Assembly: GCA_011319805.1 (NCBI GenBank)
Contig: SJRY01000080.1
Span: 62,001 to 126,000 of the forward strand
Length of the DNA stretch: 64,000 nucleotides
DNA from: Macrocybe gigantea
Taxonomy: Eukaryota; Basidiomycota; Agaricomycetes; Agaricales; Callistosporiaceae
Direction: 5' to 3'
Part shown: positions 26,005 through 36,772 of the stretch, piece by piece
Position numbering within the stretch: the stretch's first letter is position 1
Layout: every line of letters starts with the position of its first letter
Position numbers and translations under genes: made by a program
Notes under the pieces: generated by a model
Seen by the model: only the letters and a program-made list of their open reading frames with translations
What the model was told of the DNA's origin: nothing
Databases searched by the model: none

Positions 26005-28779
26005 TCACATCCACAAATCTTGAAAAGGTGATGCTCCATTCATCGCCCACTTTCCTTGCACACTCCATTGATTCCACGCGTCCAGTTGACTTCCGCTTGC
26101 ACCCATCGCATGTGAGCCTTGCATAACTGTTGGTGGTGGAGGCGGTAACTCTTGAGTGACTGTCTTTACGAAGTGCGATAAACTGAAGTCCATGTCAGCC
26201 TCGCCGTTTGCGTATACTTGGTGTGCTGGCGCTTCTCCAAAGAACGAAGTTTGGCTCTCGGGTGGCTCATTATGCACGACATCAGGCCACGAATAAAGGG
26301 CTGAGTATGCGGATTGTTCGTGGATCCCATGATATGTTGCAGCGTTTAACTCGCCTTCTGTAGCAGGAGATTCGGGTCGTGATTGCCTTCTGACATGCCT
26401 GGCAAGTAATGCTGACAAGAATTTGGAGTATAAGGCAGGAGTATGCCGTCCGTCTAGCGCCACATTTTTGGAACCCAAGATATGAATTAGCCGATCAACG
26501 ACCATCGTAATCTCCTGTTGCTGATTTTCGTCTAATAGAGGGAGAAACTTGGGCCGAAGCAGCTAAAACGTCAAAGATCGTGCCCGTTAGCGACCGAAAC
26601 CTTTCAGATTTTCTGCTTACATTGATCAAGAACGCCGCTGCGAACGAAACGTAGAGAAAGTGCGCCTCCATAGCATATCGCAGATTCCCGGTCGGGTATA
26701 GCCGTTCTACCATGATCTGGATTACCTCCTGGGCGGCTTCGACTGATTTTGCCACTATTTCAGAGTCTCTTGACAGGCCATTCTTGGCAAGTTCTTGAAA
26801 TCCGGTTGCCAATACGACCAGCCGGAGATAGGATGTAATCCTAGAGGGATGGGGATCATGAATATAGCCTGGTACGAGGAAAACGCAAAGCACACATCTG
26901 TGTCGTGTTCCCCCTATAGGAACAGATAGCCAGAGCTGATGCATTCAAGATCGATACTCCCACAAAACTAGTGCACTGCTCACGATTAGATTTGTAATCT
27001 TCGGCGTAGGCTTTCACCCATTTTGACATCTCTCGAGAAAGTCTGGTCTGAGTCTCCATGACTGCAGCGACCAGCTCCTATGTTCATCTGTTAGACGTCA
27101 CCCCTCTAGGAGATGTAATACAGACCATCGTCCTCCCTTGTTGCAAATGCTCCTTAACGCGAGAACGCCATTCGGCCACGATGAGTATGATTTGAACGTA
27201 AGCGCAGAGATGAATATCAAACGGGATATTCAGCGACGAGCACCGGTACCATTCTGAAGAGTTGCGAGCAAGATAGTCGTCCAAACGTAGCATGGGCATC
27301 TTTCCGAATTGTATTGCGTGTGAACCGTCAACGCAATAACAGTTCAACCACGTCCGTGTCCTGTTGAGCTGCTCCCTTTCATCACAGTCGGACGGCGGAG
27401 GCTGGTTCAATTCTAACTCGACGGCCATACTGTAGAAATACACAGATCGGATTAGTGTATGAAGCTATTTTCTGGGGCTGACAGTTACCGAATCGCGACA
27501 CCCATTAGTAACCAACTCCGATCTTCAGTCCATTTCTTCTTCGGCACAGGGTATACACCCATCAGGAGATATGCCTGGCAGACGTCGACACTCTTTGAGC
27601 CATCAATGAGCGCCAGGCCCGCTGCGTCCCTCGCAAACTCCATAGCAACAGGGTATAAATTTGGTCGGGCAGTGTAATAGCGTGAAGCGACAGCGCAAAC
27701 TGTTCCTTTAAGCCCATGTTCAACAGGAAAACATGTCTGTACTCACTGACGGTGAACAGGAAAGGACATGTCCAGATAAGATATTGTGGTGTATGTAATT
27801 CTGGATCCAGAATGGAGAAAAACGGCTGGGTATATGTCAAGTTAGATGTGCGTTGGGTTGATAAGGCAAACTAAGTACATTGATTCTTTCAAAAAATCTA
27901 ATCCATGGAGTAAGCGAAGATATCCCTTTGTACGACTGACAGAACATACATTGAAAACAACTTCAAGATATCTTCAGGATACAGCAAACAAAACTTCACG
28001 ACATCTGGCACAGTTAAAGGGGTGAACCCATTGCCTAAGACAATGGTCAGACCCTTAAAAGGAGGCACGAGGACAAGTCTTACTGGAAGAGAAATATGTC
28101 GTCACAGCGGACTCGACCGATACATCCTTGGTTGTCCATCGGAGTACTGCGCGATCGGGCGATATATGTTCTGAAATACTTGTTAAACTCACAAACGTTG
28201 CAATGTATTCGTAACGTACCATTTCCTGCATTTCGTGTTCGATCCAACCGTGTCTTCACTTTGTTATCTGCCCGCATTTTGTCGAACTGATGAAGAAGGG
28301 CTTGTATTTGTAGATCTTGATGGTGGGCTTTCTCCTGAAGGTCTTCGTGCGTTCTTGATTCGTGTCAGTGTGGTAATATGAGCGTTAAGCCGACAACCAG
28401 TTGTTGGAAATCAACGCACGGGGCTGGCTTGCGCTTTTTCCTGCTGCGAGCAATGCATTGATAGTTTCCAGCTTGACACCTTTGGCACGCTTTTTCTCCA
28501 GGATTGAATTCGCATTTGACCTGGCGATCAGAAATCTAGGTTGACATCAAGTTCTGGGCTTGGGTGGCTTCTACCCGCCTTCAATGACTTGCAGTGAACG
28601 CATGCACCCGCCCGTCTGCTACCGATGAGTGCTGTGAAGACAGGAAGATGAAACACATACAGCTTTGACATCCCCTGAGACTCGTGTTTCGCTCTACGTC
28701 CAGGCTCTTCATCAACGCTGTCGCTGTCATCTACAACCTCGGCGGCTCTGAAATTCCGATTTTCCACCAATGTGGGCAT
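26005..28779 (-). CDS. Zn(II)2Cys6 transcription factor
   Basis: Minus-strand gene, start 28779 and stop at 26005-26007. First exons: 28779-28661, 28618-28579, 28520-28420, from 28353; the middle-domain exon borders (about 28.1-26.5 kb) are only partly resolved. The zinc cluster is complete: C-x2-C-x6-C-x8-C-x2-C-x6-C, from 'CVHCKSLKVKCEF' to 'GNYQC', followed by a basic linker 'ARSRKKRK'. A fungal-specific middle homology region follows ('FFSILDPELHTP', 'CPFLFTV', 'DRSWLLMGVAIR', 'MAVELELNQP', 'TWLNCYCVD'). The end is Gln/Pro/Asn-rich and may activate transcription. A GC-AG intron (28578-28521) interrupts the zinc cluster. Target genes unknown. Confidence 0.85.
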
Positions 28780-29093
28780 GCTAGACAGCACGCTTTAGTA
28801 GGCTGGAGGTGAGGGTGAGTATGGCGTGCAGTACAAGCTGTCAGAATCTGGAAAGGGTCTAAGTGTCAATGTTCCAAGTGAAGAGTATGCTTTAGACTAA
28901 CATTGCGTAGGTAGCGATGTCAGTTGGGTATGGGGGTTGAGTGGAGCGGGGTAGAGCTGTCAGAGTTCAGCTGATCTGAGGCAGGGGACCGGAGGAAAAG
29001 GAACCAGTTGGCGCTCTTGAACCTTTAAATGCGTCTTGTTGATGAAGTCCAAACGGCACGCTCGCGGCCGAACGGTTTCGTTATCTTTTGACC
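28780..29093. other. Intergenic, upstream of the Zn2Cys6 gene
   Basis: About 310 bp with no coding sequence I can support. It must contain the leader and promoter of the transcription factor and the terminator of the small gene to its right. No repeat or clear TATA box was seen. Confidence 0.4.
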
Positions 29094-29432
29094 CTAGTTC
29101 ATGCCGATGTAGACGGTGTCTTTCGTGACAAAGGGCTGCTTGGATGCCGGCTGACGATCCATCGGCGATTGGCGCTGGGGAAGCCCAGATTGACGCTGGT
29201 TACCATAAACATGAATTGCCCAAACTGCTCGTCGTATAATTAGTGCCTTGAAGGCGTCTAACCCCATACAGACCCTTTGCACGAAACACAGCGCGCACCA
29301 GCAGATAATCGAGCAATCCTCCCTAAGGAGGAGGGGGAGGGAATTCATGGTTTCACGCTGTGAGATGTTTCGGCGGAATGGGGAAAGAAGGTGAACTCTA
29401 AAGAAGTGAGGCCTGACTAACTCACGATCCAT
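29094..29432 (-). CDS. Predicted 64-residue basic protein, unknown
   Basis: Proposed minus-strand exons: 29432-29426, 29322-29299, 29257-29094. The first exon holds only ATG GAT C before a consensus GTGAGT donor, then introns of 103 and 41 nt; the three pieces close exactly into one 64-codon frame. The product begins 'MDRRIARLSADAFKALIIRR' and ends 'TVYIGMN'; it has an amphipathic basic N-terminus that could target mitochondria. No family recognised. An alternative is a single unspliced reading across 29094-29380. Treat as hypothetical until RNA supports it. Confidence 0.38.
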   Translation of the reverse strand: MDRELVRPHFFRVHLLSPFRRNISQRETMNSLPLLLREDCSIICWCALCFVQRVCMGLDAFKALIIRRAVWAIHVYGNQRQSGLPQRQSPMDRQPASKQPFVTKDTVYIGMN

Positions 29433-29676
29433 CGTCGTGTTCCGTGAACTCCGGTCGCCTTTGTTAGCCGTTGGAATGATCCTGGGGTTCACCTTCGGGC
29501 GTTGTACGATGCACGACAAATTGATTTACTGTTGATAATATACATTGGAGAGAGTGTAAAGAAAATTCAAATTGCTTCTACCTATGATATAGCATACAAA
29601 TGTCATTATTTATAACACCGCCGTCAACCTCATTACGATGCATGTATCACAAAAACATTCCAGTTGAGGCGTCCGT

Positions 29677-31991
29677 TTAGTCAACTTCCTCGACACTTGG
29701 GCCCTCTTCGCCGGCTGCGCCGGGGAATCCGCCGGGAGCGCCGCCTGCAGCACCGGGGAAGCCTCCAGGTGCACCTCCAGCACTGTAAAGTTTTTGCATG
29801 ATGGGACTAAAACCCGATCAGTACCGCGGCAACGAATGCAGGACGAAAAACAACGTACTTGGCAATGCCTTCGAGTTCCTTTTGCTTGTCTTCGTACTCT
29901 TCTTTCGAGGCCTCCTGAGAGTTGTCGAGCCATGAAATGGCCTCGTTCACAGCCGTCTCAAGCTTGGACTTGTCTGCGGGATCAAATTTGCCGGCCAACT
30001 TCTCATCATTGATAGAGTTACGGAGATTGTAGGCGTATGACTCCAGACCGTTCTTCGCGGTGATACGAGACGCAGCGGCCTCATCCTCGGCTATTAAAGA
30101 CGATGGTAAGGAAAAGTTTCGTCCACAACCACAACCATTAACGTCTTACCTTTGTACCTCTCCGCTTCCTGGACCATGCGCTCAATTTCTTCCTTGGACA
30201 GACGTCCCTTGTCGTTCGTAATCGTGATGCGATTCGACTTGCCCGTCGTCTTATCGGAGGCAGACACGTTCAAGATACCGTTAGCATCGATATCGAAGGT
30301 GACTTCAATTTGAGGAACACCACGAGGCGCGGGCGGAATTCCTGAAAGCTCAAATTTGCCAAGGAGGTTGTTGTCCTTGGTTCGAGCGCGTTCGCCCTCG
30401 TAGACTTGAATGAGGACTCCAGGTTGGTTGTCCGAGTACGTCGAGAAGATCTCGGACTTCTTCGTAGGAACAGTTGTGTTGCGCTTGATTAACGCGGTCA
30501 TGACACCTCCAGCAGTTTCGATACTATAAACAACATCAGGAAACAGAGGTGAAAGCGGTTAAAGATGGAAGACTTGCCCAAGTGACAGAGGGGCAACATC
30601 GAGCAAGAGCAAATCTTGAGTCTTCTCGGAAGTATCGCCGGACAGGATGGCAGCCTGTACGGCGGCACCATATGCTACGGCTTCATCGGGATTTATGCTC
30701 TTGTTGGGCTCTTTGCCATTGAAGAAGTCGGACACCAACTTCACGATGCGGGGGATACGCGTCGAGCCACCGACCAAAACGATTTCATGCACGTTAGCTT
30801 TGTCGATCTTGGAATCACGAAGAACCTTCTCGACAGGCTCAAGAGTGCTACGGAAGAGATCTTGGCACAGTTCCTCGAATCTTGCGCGCGTAAGGGAGGT
30901 GTAGAAATCGATACCCTCGTAAAGTGAGTCGATTTCAATGGAAGTCTGAGTGGCGGACGACAGAGTGCGCTTCGCACGCTCGCAAGCGGTGCGGAGGCGA
31001 CGGACAGCACGGGGGTTTGACGACATATCTGCACAGTCAGATCAGTAAAGAACTTCAACACACAAGGGGAAAACATACCTTTCTTGTGCTTGCGCTTGAA
31101 CTCTTGAATAAAGTGGTTAACAAGTCGGTTGTCGAAGTCCTCGCCACCCAGATGAGTGTCGCCGGCTGTAGCCTTGACTTCGAAAATACCCTCTTCAATC
31201 GTCAGGAGAGAAACATCGAATGTTCCACCGCCAAGATCAAAAATCAAAACGTTACGTTCGCCAGACACTTTCTTGTCGAGGCCATAGGCAATGGCAGCTG
31301 CGGTTGGTTCGTTGATGATACGGAGTACGTTGAGCCCGGAGATCGTCCCAGCGTCCTTCGTGGCTTGGCGTTGAGAATCGTTGAAATACGCAGGGACAGT
31401 GACGACCGCGTTGGTGACTTGAGTGCCGAGGTACGACTCGGCCGTCTCCTTCATTTTAAGGAGAACCATCGACGAAATTTCCTCAGGCGACTAGAAAAAA
31501 CCTGGTCAACCTAATTTAGAGCTGGCCAGAAAAGAAGAATGCTTACAAAAGTCTTCTCCTCTCCGCGATACTCGACTTTGATGTAGGGCTTTCCATCCTT
31601 GTTCAAGACTTTGAAGGGGAAATGCTTGATGTCTGCCTGAACCTCGGCATCATCGAATTTGCGACCGATTAAACGTTTGGCATCAAAAACGCTAGGTAAG
31701 ATATGGATGAGTCGAAGCGAACTCTACGTGCAAAAAAGAAACGTACGTATTGTGAGGATTCATGGCCACTTGATTTTTGGCGGCATCGCCGATAAGACGT
31801 TCGGTCTCGGTGAACGACACATACGATGGCGTCGTTCGGTTGCCTTGGTCGTTGGCAATGATCTCAACGCGATCATTCTGCCAGACACCAACGCAGCTAT
31901 AATGGCGATGAGTTGCGATAAGAGCGATAAAAAGGCCACCTTACGAATAAGTGGTGCCGAGATCAATACCGACAGCTTTGGATGAAGACAT
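29677..31991 (-). CDS. SSA: Cytosolic HSP70, SSA type
   Basis: Eight exons on the minus strand: 31991-31945, 31896-31747, 31691-31547, 31490-31079, 31028-30578, 30523-30150, 30090-29859, 29806-29677; 646 residues. All HSP70 signatures are present: '[16 protein letters not shown]', '[14 protein letters not shown]', '[17 protein letters not shown]', the 'DVAPLSLG' linker region and the substrate domain. The C-terminus has two [12 protein letters not shown] units and ends in EEVD, the cytosolic tag for TPR co-chaperones (Hop, CHIP). No signal or mitochondrial presequence. The intron 30577-30524 begins GCAAGT, the textbook GC-AG donor. Its promoter (see separate entry) carries heat-shock elements, so stress induction is expected. 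Confidence 0.98.
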
Positions 31992-32073
31992 TAGGAATCA
32001 AGAGATATTATGTAGCGGAAATGGGTGTAGACGAAAAGATCAGTGAAAATTTGTGTTTGCATTCAAGACATTC

Positions 32074-32080
32074 TTATATA
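32074..32080 (-). promoter_or_regulatory. TATA box of HSP70
   Basis: Minus-strand TATATAA, about 85 bp upstream of the HSP70 start codon and downstream of the heat-shock elements, in the correct orientation. Confidence 0.65.
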
Positions 32081-32168
32081 CGGCACTTGGAATTAACCAG
32101 AATCTGGACGAACTCTCTGGAATTTTGTGGAATCACGTGATTAACATGCGTCATAGTCGAACTCTAGC

Positions 32169-32209
32169 GTTCTCGAACGCGCCTCAGCCGGGTCGTTACA
32201 TTCTAGAAA
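32169..32209. promoter_or_regulatory. Two heat-shock element dyads upstream of HSP70
   Basis: Two perfect inverted nTTCnnGAAn dyads, GTTCTCGAAC at 32169-32178 and ATTCTAGAAA at 32200-32209, 31 bp apart and about 180-220 bp upstream of the HSP70 ATG. HSF1 binds arrays of nGAAn units; further weaker units (GAA at about 32104-32135) lie between these and the TATA box. The B56 gene ends at 32389, so the elements point to HSP70 only. Confidence 0.65.
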
Positions 32210-32388
32210 CCGGGGACAACACATGCACATTGAAGAGAACTGTAATATCGGGGCCTACGAAAGGAGGAGGAACGAATATGGGTGTACCACAAGGTGTATA
32301 TGAACTATGATTTCGAAGGGTACTCATGTCCAAGCACGATCTTACGAGCCTTTCAGATGCAAGGAAAAGGACCCAGAGGGGTTGTCGT

Positions 32389-34861
32389 CTAGGCTTCTGT
32401 GAGCCTGCAAGTCCCGCAAGACCGATGGATCCACTTTGAGGTGCATTAGTGTTGTAAAAGCATACGACAGAATCCAGCTTACCAGGCAAGACGCTTTTGC
32501 GGCGGGAGTGCATGCCTGGACTTGTCGGCGGATGGTCTCCCACGTCAGGCACGGGGCGCTGGTAAATATCCGAGTCAGAAGGCAATGAAAGTTCATGTAC
32601 GGTCACCTACATCCAAACCTGGATCTGCCATTGGCACCCTCTCGATGCCATGTTCGTCAAGGTCACCCGGAACATCATCAATTGAAGCTGCATTCAGCTC
32701 CATGGATAGATCCAGGATGTCATTGTCATCAATCGGAGGAGGAGGAGGAGGAGGCGGGTGTGGAATTTCTGTATAATTCTGGGGTGGTTTCCCGCCAACA
32801 TTGCGCAGAGCTTTCTCTCGCATCTTCTGCCATGCTTCGTACCTCTCTGCAGCGTGCTGTTGTTCTCTATGGTCCCAATTAGCTCAGCTGAATTCCTGGC
32901 GAGGGCAAAACTGACTCTAATCTCTTCTGCTTGTACTGCCGCATAGACTCATCAAATAGGTCAGGATTGATTTCCATGAAGAGTTTCAGGGCGTTATACA
33001 CCATGCCATGGATTGTCCTAGAGATTTAAGTTGGGGCGCGTTTTGTCGAAAAGAATTAACAAAGAAAACTGACCGGTTCCAGTGCGACTTTGAATTCGTA
33101 TACAAAGCCGGAAATACGATGGGAAGAATGACAGAAAGGTTTTCGCTCATGAGGTTCACAACATATTCATTGTTCCAATAGAGCAGTGCGCGCTCTGCGA
33201 CCTGGAAGTGTTGGCTGTTGATGCATTTAGCCAACTGCTGGAACAAGGCGACTTGAATCTTCTGAAATTCGGCTGGATCTGTAACATCCAGGACTTCTTC
33301 GACTTCATTGAGGAACATGACCTCCTTGGGCGAATTGACTTTTGGCCAATACTTCAGCAGTCCCATCATAACCTCTTCAGCAAGCGAAGGGTCCTTCTCA
33401 AGGAATTGGACAACGCAATACGCTAGCTGTGGATGATATAGAGACAGACTCTTGACTTTGTGCAAAGGAAGGAGCACTCGCGTGAGGAAGATCTTGTGCT
33501 CTTCTTTGAGTGGCAGGGCAAACCCGTTTATGATGGAGCCCAAAATCTCCAGCAATTCGGCAATGCCATTATGCCGCTCGGTTTCGTAGATGAAATGGAA
33601 GAAGACATTGTTTATGGACCTGCGTATGAAGGCGCGCAGATTGAGGAACTTGCCATAAATTCGGTGCAATGTCGTCTTGAGGAAATCACGTTCCCGGGGT
33701 CTTCCGAGTCAAAGAGTTCGAGAAGGTTGAGAACGAATGATTGATCAACATATCGTTTTGCTAGATTCGTGTTGAAGTCAGGGCTTTCAACGAATCGCAG
33801 GAAAAATTCATAAACAATATGAAGATGAGGCCAGGCCAATTCGAGAACAGGCTCATCTTCTTCAGGATCGAAAGCGTCTCCGGTTGGATTGACGGGAGGG
33901 GGTATTGATCGAAAGAGGTTGGCAGCAAACTGGACGAGCGTTCGGGATGCATTCACATACAGAGTTAATCAAACGCACCATGTTGACCACCTCGGGGTAT
34001 ATGTTATCAGTTATTACTCCACGTTGTGTAGTAATGTACTCCAACATTTCCTGCAACGTTTGCGATTTTATTTGTTTACCTTTGAGGTCTGAACTGGCGT
34101 CATTGAAATCGAACAACACGCGGCATTGATGCAATTTCTTCAAAAACAGGTGTGGCCTTTCGATTGGGGGTGTTTCTGCACATGGTCAAATCTAAGAATG
34201 AAAATGAAAATGAATGATATTCATAACACACACCCATAAAAGGCGGGAGTCGCTCGATTTCGACTTTCTCTGTCACGACAAAGCGGCTGCTTCGTTGTTT
34301 CCGCGGAGGCTTACCGACCATAGGAATGGTGTCCTTGGGACCGGGTCGAAGACGATTAAGAGTCGAAGTACGAGGTGGCGTGGCATTGGAATGTTCCGAA
34401 GAAGGGTGTTTATCTGGAACACTTGCGTATGAGCCGATAGTGTGAGGTGCACGATGAGGATTTTCGGGCGGTGCTTCAGGACTGACGACGACGATGGGAG
34501 GTGCAGGTGAACCTCCTTCACCGGACGATCGGCGATCAGGTGTATGGCGACCAACGGAGACCGGAGAGCCGGATCTATTCGACGAGGGCGAACTTTGGGA
34601 GGACGAAACATATGAGCTAGTAGTTGTATGATTAGACGCGGAAGAAGCAGGGTGTGGCAGCGGCTTGGACGTATTCAGCGGGTGAGAAGGAGGAACAGCA
34701 GAAGAATTGCTGCTATTTGATTTGGACTCCTTTTTGGAAGAGCTTGAGTCCTGCGAACTCTTCCTGTTGAGCTGTTACGAACGATATGATAAACAGAGAT
34801 CAGAGCAGAGGACGAAAGCGAAATCTAGGAGACTGACAAGGGTCTTCTTAAGATTCCTCAT
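32389..34861 (-). CDS. RTS1: PP2A regulatory subunit B56 (RTS1 type), with a one-base frame break
   Basis: Minus-strand exons: 34861-34838, 34771-34234, 34175-33979, 33929-33074, 33017-32916, 32866-32611, 32558-32483, 32396-32389. Disordered Ser/Pro-rich N-terminus, then the all-helical HEAT-like B56 core: '[19 protein letters not shown]', '[19 protein letters not shown]', '[18 protein letters not shown]', '[18 protein letters not shown]', '[19 protein letters not shown]'. It directs PP2A to LxxIxE substrates (cohesin protection, cell cycle, stress). In the large exon the frame changes at 33693-33699, inside a C4G3 run between 'FDSEDP' and 'RERDFLKT'; one extra C would restore it. The core is otherwise perfect, so I read this as a sequence error rather than a pseudogene. 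Confidence 0.9.
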
Positions 34862-35280
34862 GATTTGCCGTCAAAAAAATAAGGCTCGACGCGAGAAAGG
34901 AGACGACCTGAATGGCGTGGGCGTCTTCGCGCTGGACTGTGTGCTCTCGTTGTCAGAATCGATGAACAGAACGACGCGTGACACAAGCGTTACAGTCGTG
35001 ACACATGGCAGATATAATGGCAAACATTGACAAACTCCTGTTACCGTTCAGCGCAATAGATCCCGTATGTTGGTCTGCTCATTCGCCTAATAGGATTGGA
35101 AATTTGGTCAAGGCGCTGCCTGCAGCATCTTTCGAGAAACCGATAGGCGATCTCGCTGTGTCCACACAATGGTAGTCAAGGAGGTATTCCATCAAGCATC
35201 ACGTGGTCACGGGATCATCCCTCCTGTCCCAAGAAACACCAGCTCAGTTCGCCTGCGGTGTTTGCACACATTCCCTCACC
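34862..35280. other. Divergent intergenic region
   Basis: About 420 bp between the divergent B56 and unknown 35.3 kb genes. It should hold both promoters and leaders. Short open frames occur here, but none has splice or conservation support. Confidence 0.4.
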
Positions 35281-36544
35281 ATGGCTGGTCAGTCTCCCTT
35301 CCTTCCCTTCCTTCTTTCTCGCTGACTTCAATATTGCAGCAATCTATGCCGTTTACACGTCTCCGAACCATCCGCCCATTCCTAATCACCTGCCAACGTT
35401 GATCGTAACCCCTCACGGTGCGTCGGGTCCGCCGCTCCTATCTATCCCCGCGCCCAACATCGCCTCCAGGTCAACCGTCGAACATCCTCTATTCTTATCT
35501 TCACACCAATTATGTAATGGCCCTCTCTTCTTATAACAAACTATTTCACCAAACAGATCTTTCAGAACACTGAAAACTATCTGTTGACGCCCTCTCCTCA
35601 AGGCGATCTGTGCGTAGCGAAACTTTTCCCTCCGAAACCAAAGGAACCGGGGAAAGGATCGGCATCTGACCCAGGTCATTCGTCTTCATCGGCATCTCGA
35701 GTTGTGCGTTGCGAAGCCTCCCGAAATCTCAAATGGTCAATTGCGAATACAGGCGTCATATCTCCCATTTATAAATTGTCCCTGCCATCCCCAGACTCCC
35801 CGGACCTTCCACTCTTCCAGATATCAAAGCCCAATCCAAATGCAGCCTTTTGGAGCATGTTTTACTTTGCCTATGCTGGACATAATATACCGCCCAAGAG
35901 GATAGAATTCGGGAAGATACAGAAGAATCCGCCAGGCCCGAATGGCGGCGGTACTCGCATCAGTATCACAGGGAAAACGCCGGAAGAGAAAGCAGTTTGG
36001 CAGACTCTTGGGGAGGGCAATGAGGATTGCGTGGAATGGGTTGTGCTATGCGCGGCGTTGAATTTGCTTGAGTAAGATTGTTCTCTACGTGTATTCTGAC
36101 ATTCACTAATGGCAACCAAGTGACGAAATTATGAAAGCCGCGGAGAAAAACTCTGCCAACCAGGTGCCTCCGGTCGGCAGACCAATTCCTGTTACTCTTG
36201 CCGACCCTGGCGTTGCGAGTAGCTCGTCTGGCCAGCAGGCAGGTCCCCAGGCCCAAATGCGACCACAACCTCCGCATTCGCAGTCGGTCCCAATACCAGC
36301 AACACGTCCCCCTGTAGGCTACCCCCAGTCTCAGCCCCTGCGCGTGCAATCTCCTGGCCAAGTACCAATGAATATGCAGAACAACAATGGGATGCTACCT
36401 CCTCACGTGCCAGGCTCCGTACCTGGACAGCGCGTGCCACCACCCCAGACTCGTAACGGAATGCCGCCAAATGGCGGTTCAGGCCCATACCAAGGGAGAC
36501 CTCCGCCAGCACAAATGCAGCAACAGCAAATTAGGAGGTTTTGA
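35281..36544 (+). CDS. Conserved-looking protein of unknown function with disordered C-terminus
   Basis: Five exons: 35281-35287, 35340-35417, 35470-35513, 35557-36071, 36121-36544; 355 residues. The first exon is 7 nt (ATG GCT G). The N-terminal 200 residues look folded ('AAIYAVYTSPNHPPIPNHLP', 'NLKWSIANTGVISPIYKLSL', 'AFWSMFYFAYAGHNIPPKRI', 'DCVEWVVLCAALNLLDDEIM'). The C-terminal 140 residues are Pro/Gln/Asn-rich and disordered, ending 'QQQQIRRF'. I do not recognise the family; no catalytic motif or membrane segment is visible. The Pro/Gln tail is of the type seen in transcription or RNA-binding scaffolds, which is only a guess. Confidence 0.7.
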
Positions 36545-36772
36545 TACCTGGCGATACCCTTTCTTCACTCTTTTCTGACCTATAGGACATGATTGCTCAT
36601 TCATTCTGTCTTCATATGCCCCATGTCGTATTCAGAACATTTCTCTAAGATTAGCAAGTTTATTCTCTTTTTGGCTGGATGACAAATTGGATGTTTAAAG
36701 ATGTATTTTGGTTGTCAGGCTGCAAGGCCGAATTGATGTAATGAATAGGTACCCTTTGGCGAATGACATCCG

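Noticed and set aside
30924..31514. Long open frame antisense to HSP70 (about 196 codons), and another at 30616-30927
   Set aside because: Mirror frames of a highly biased, strongly conserved coding sequence; no start context, introns or protein motif of their own.
32740..32760. Short GGA-triplet repeat as a microsatellite of interest
   Set aside because: It encodes a proline run inside the B56 C-terminal tail and needs no further explanation.
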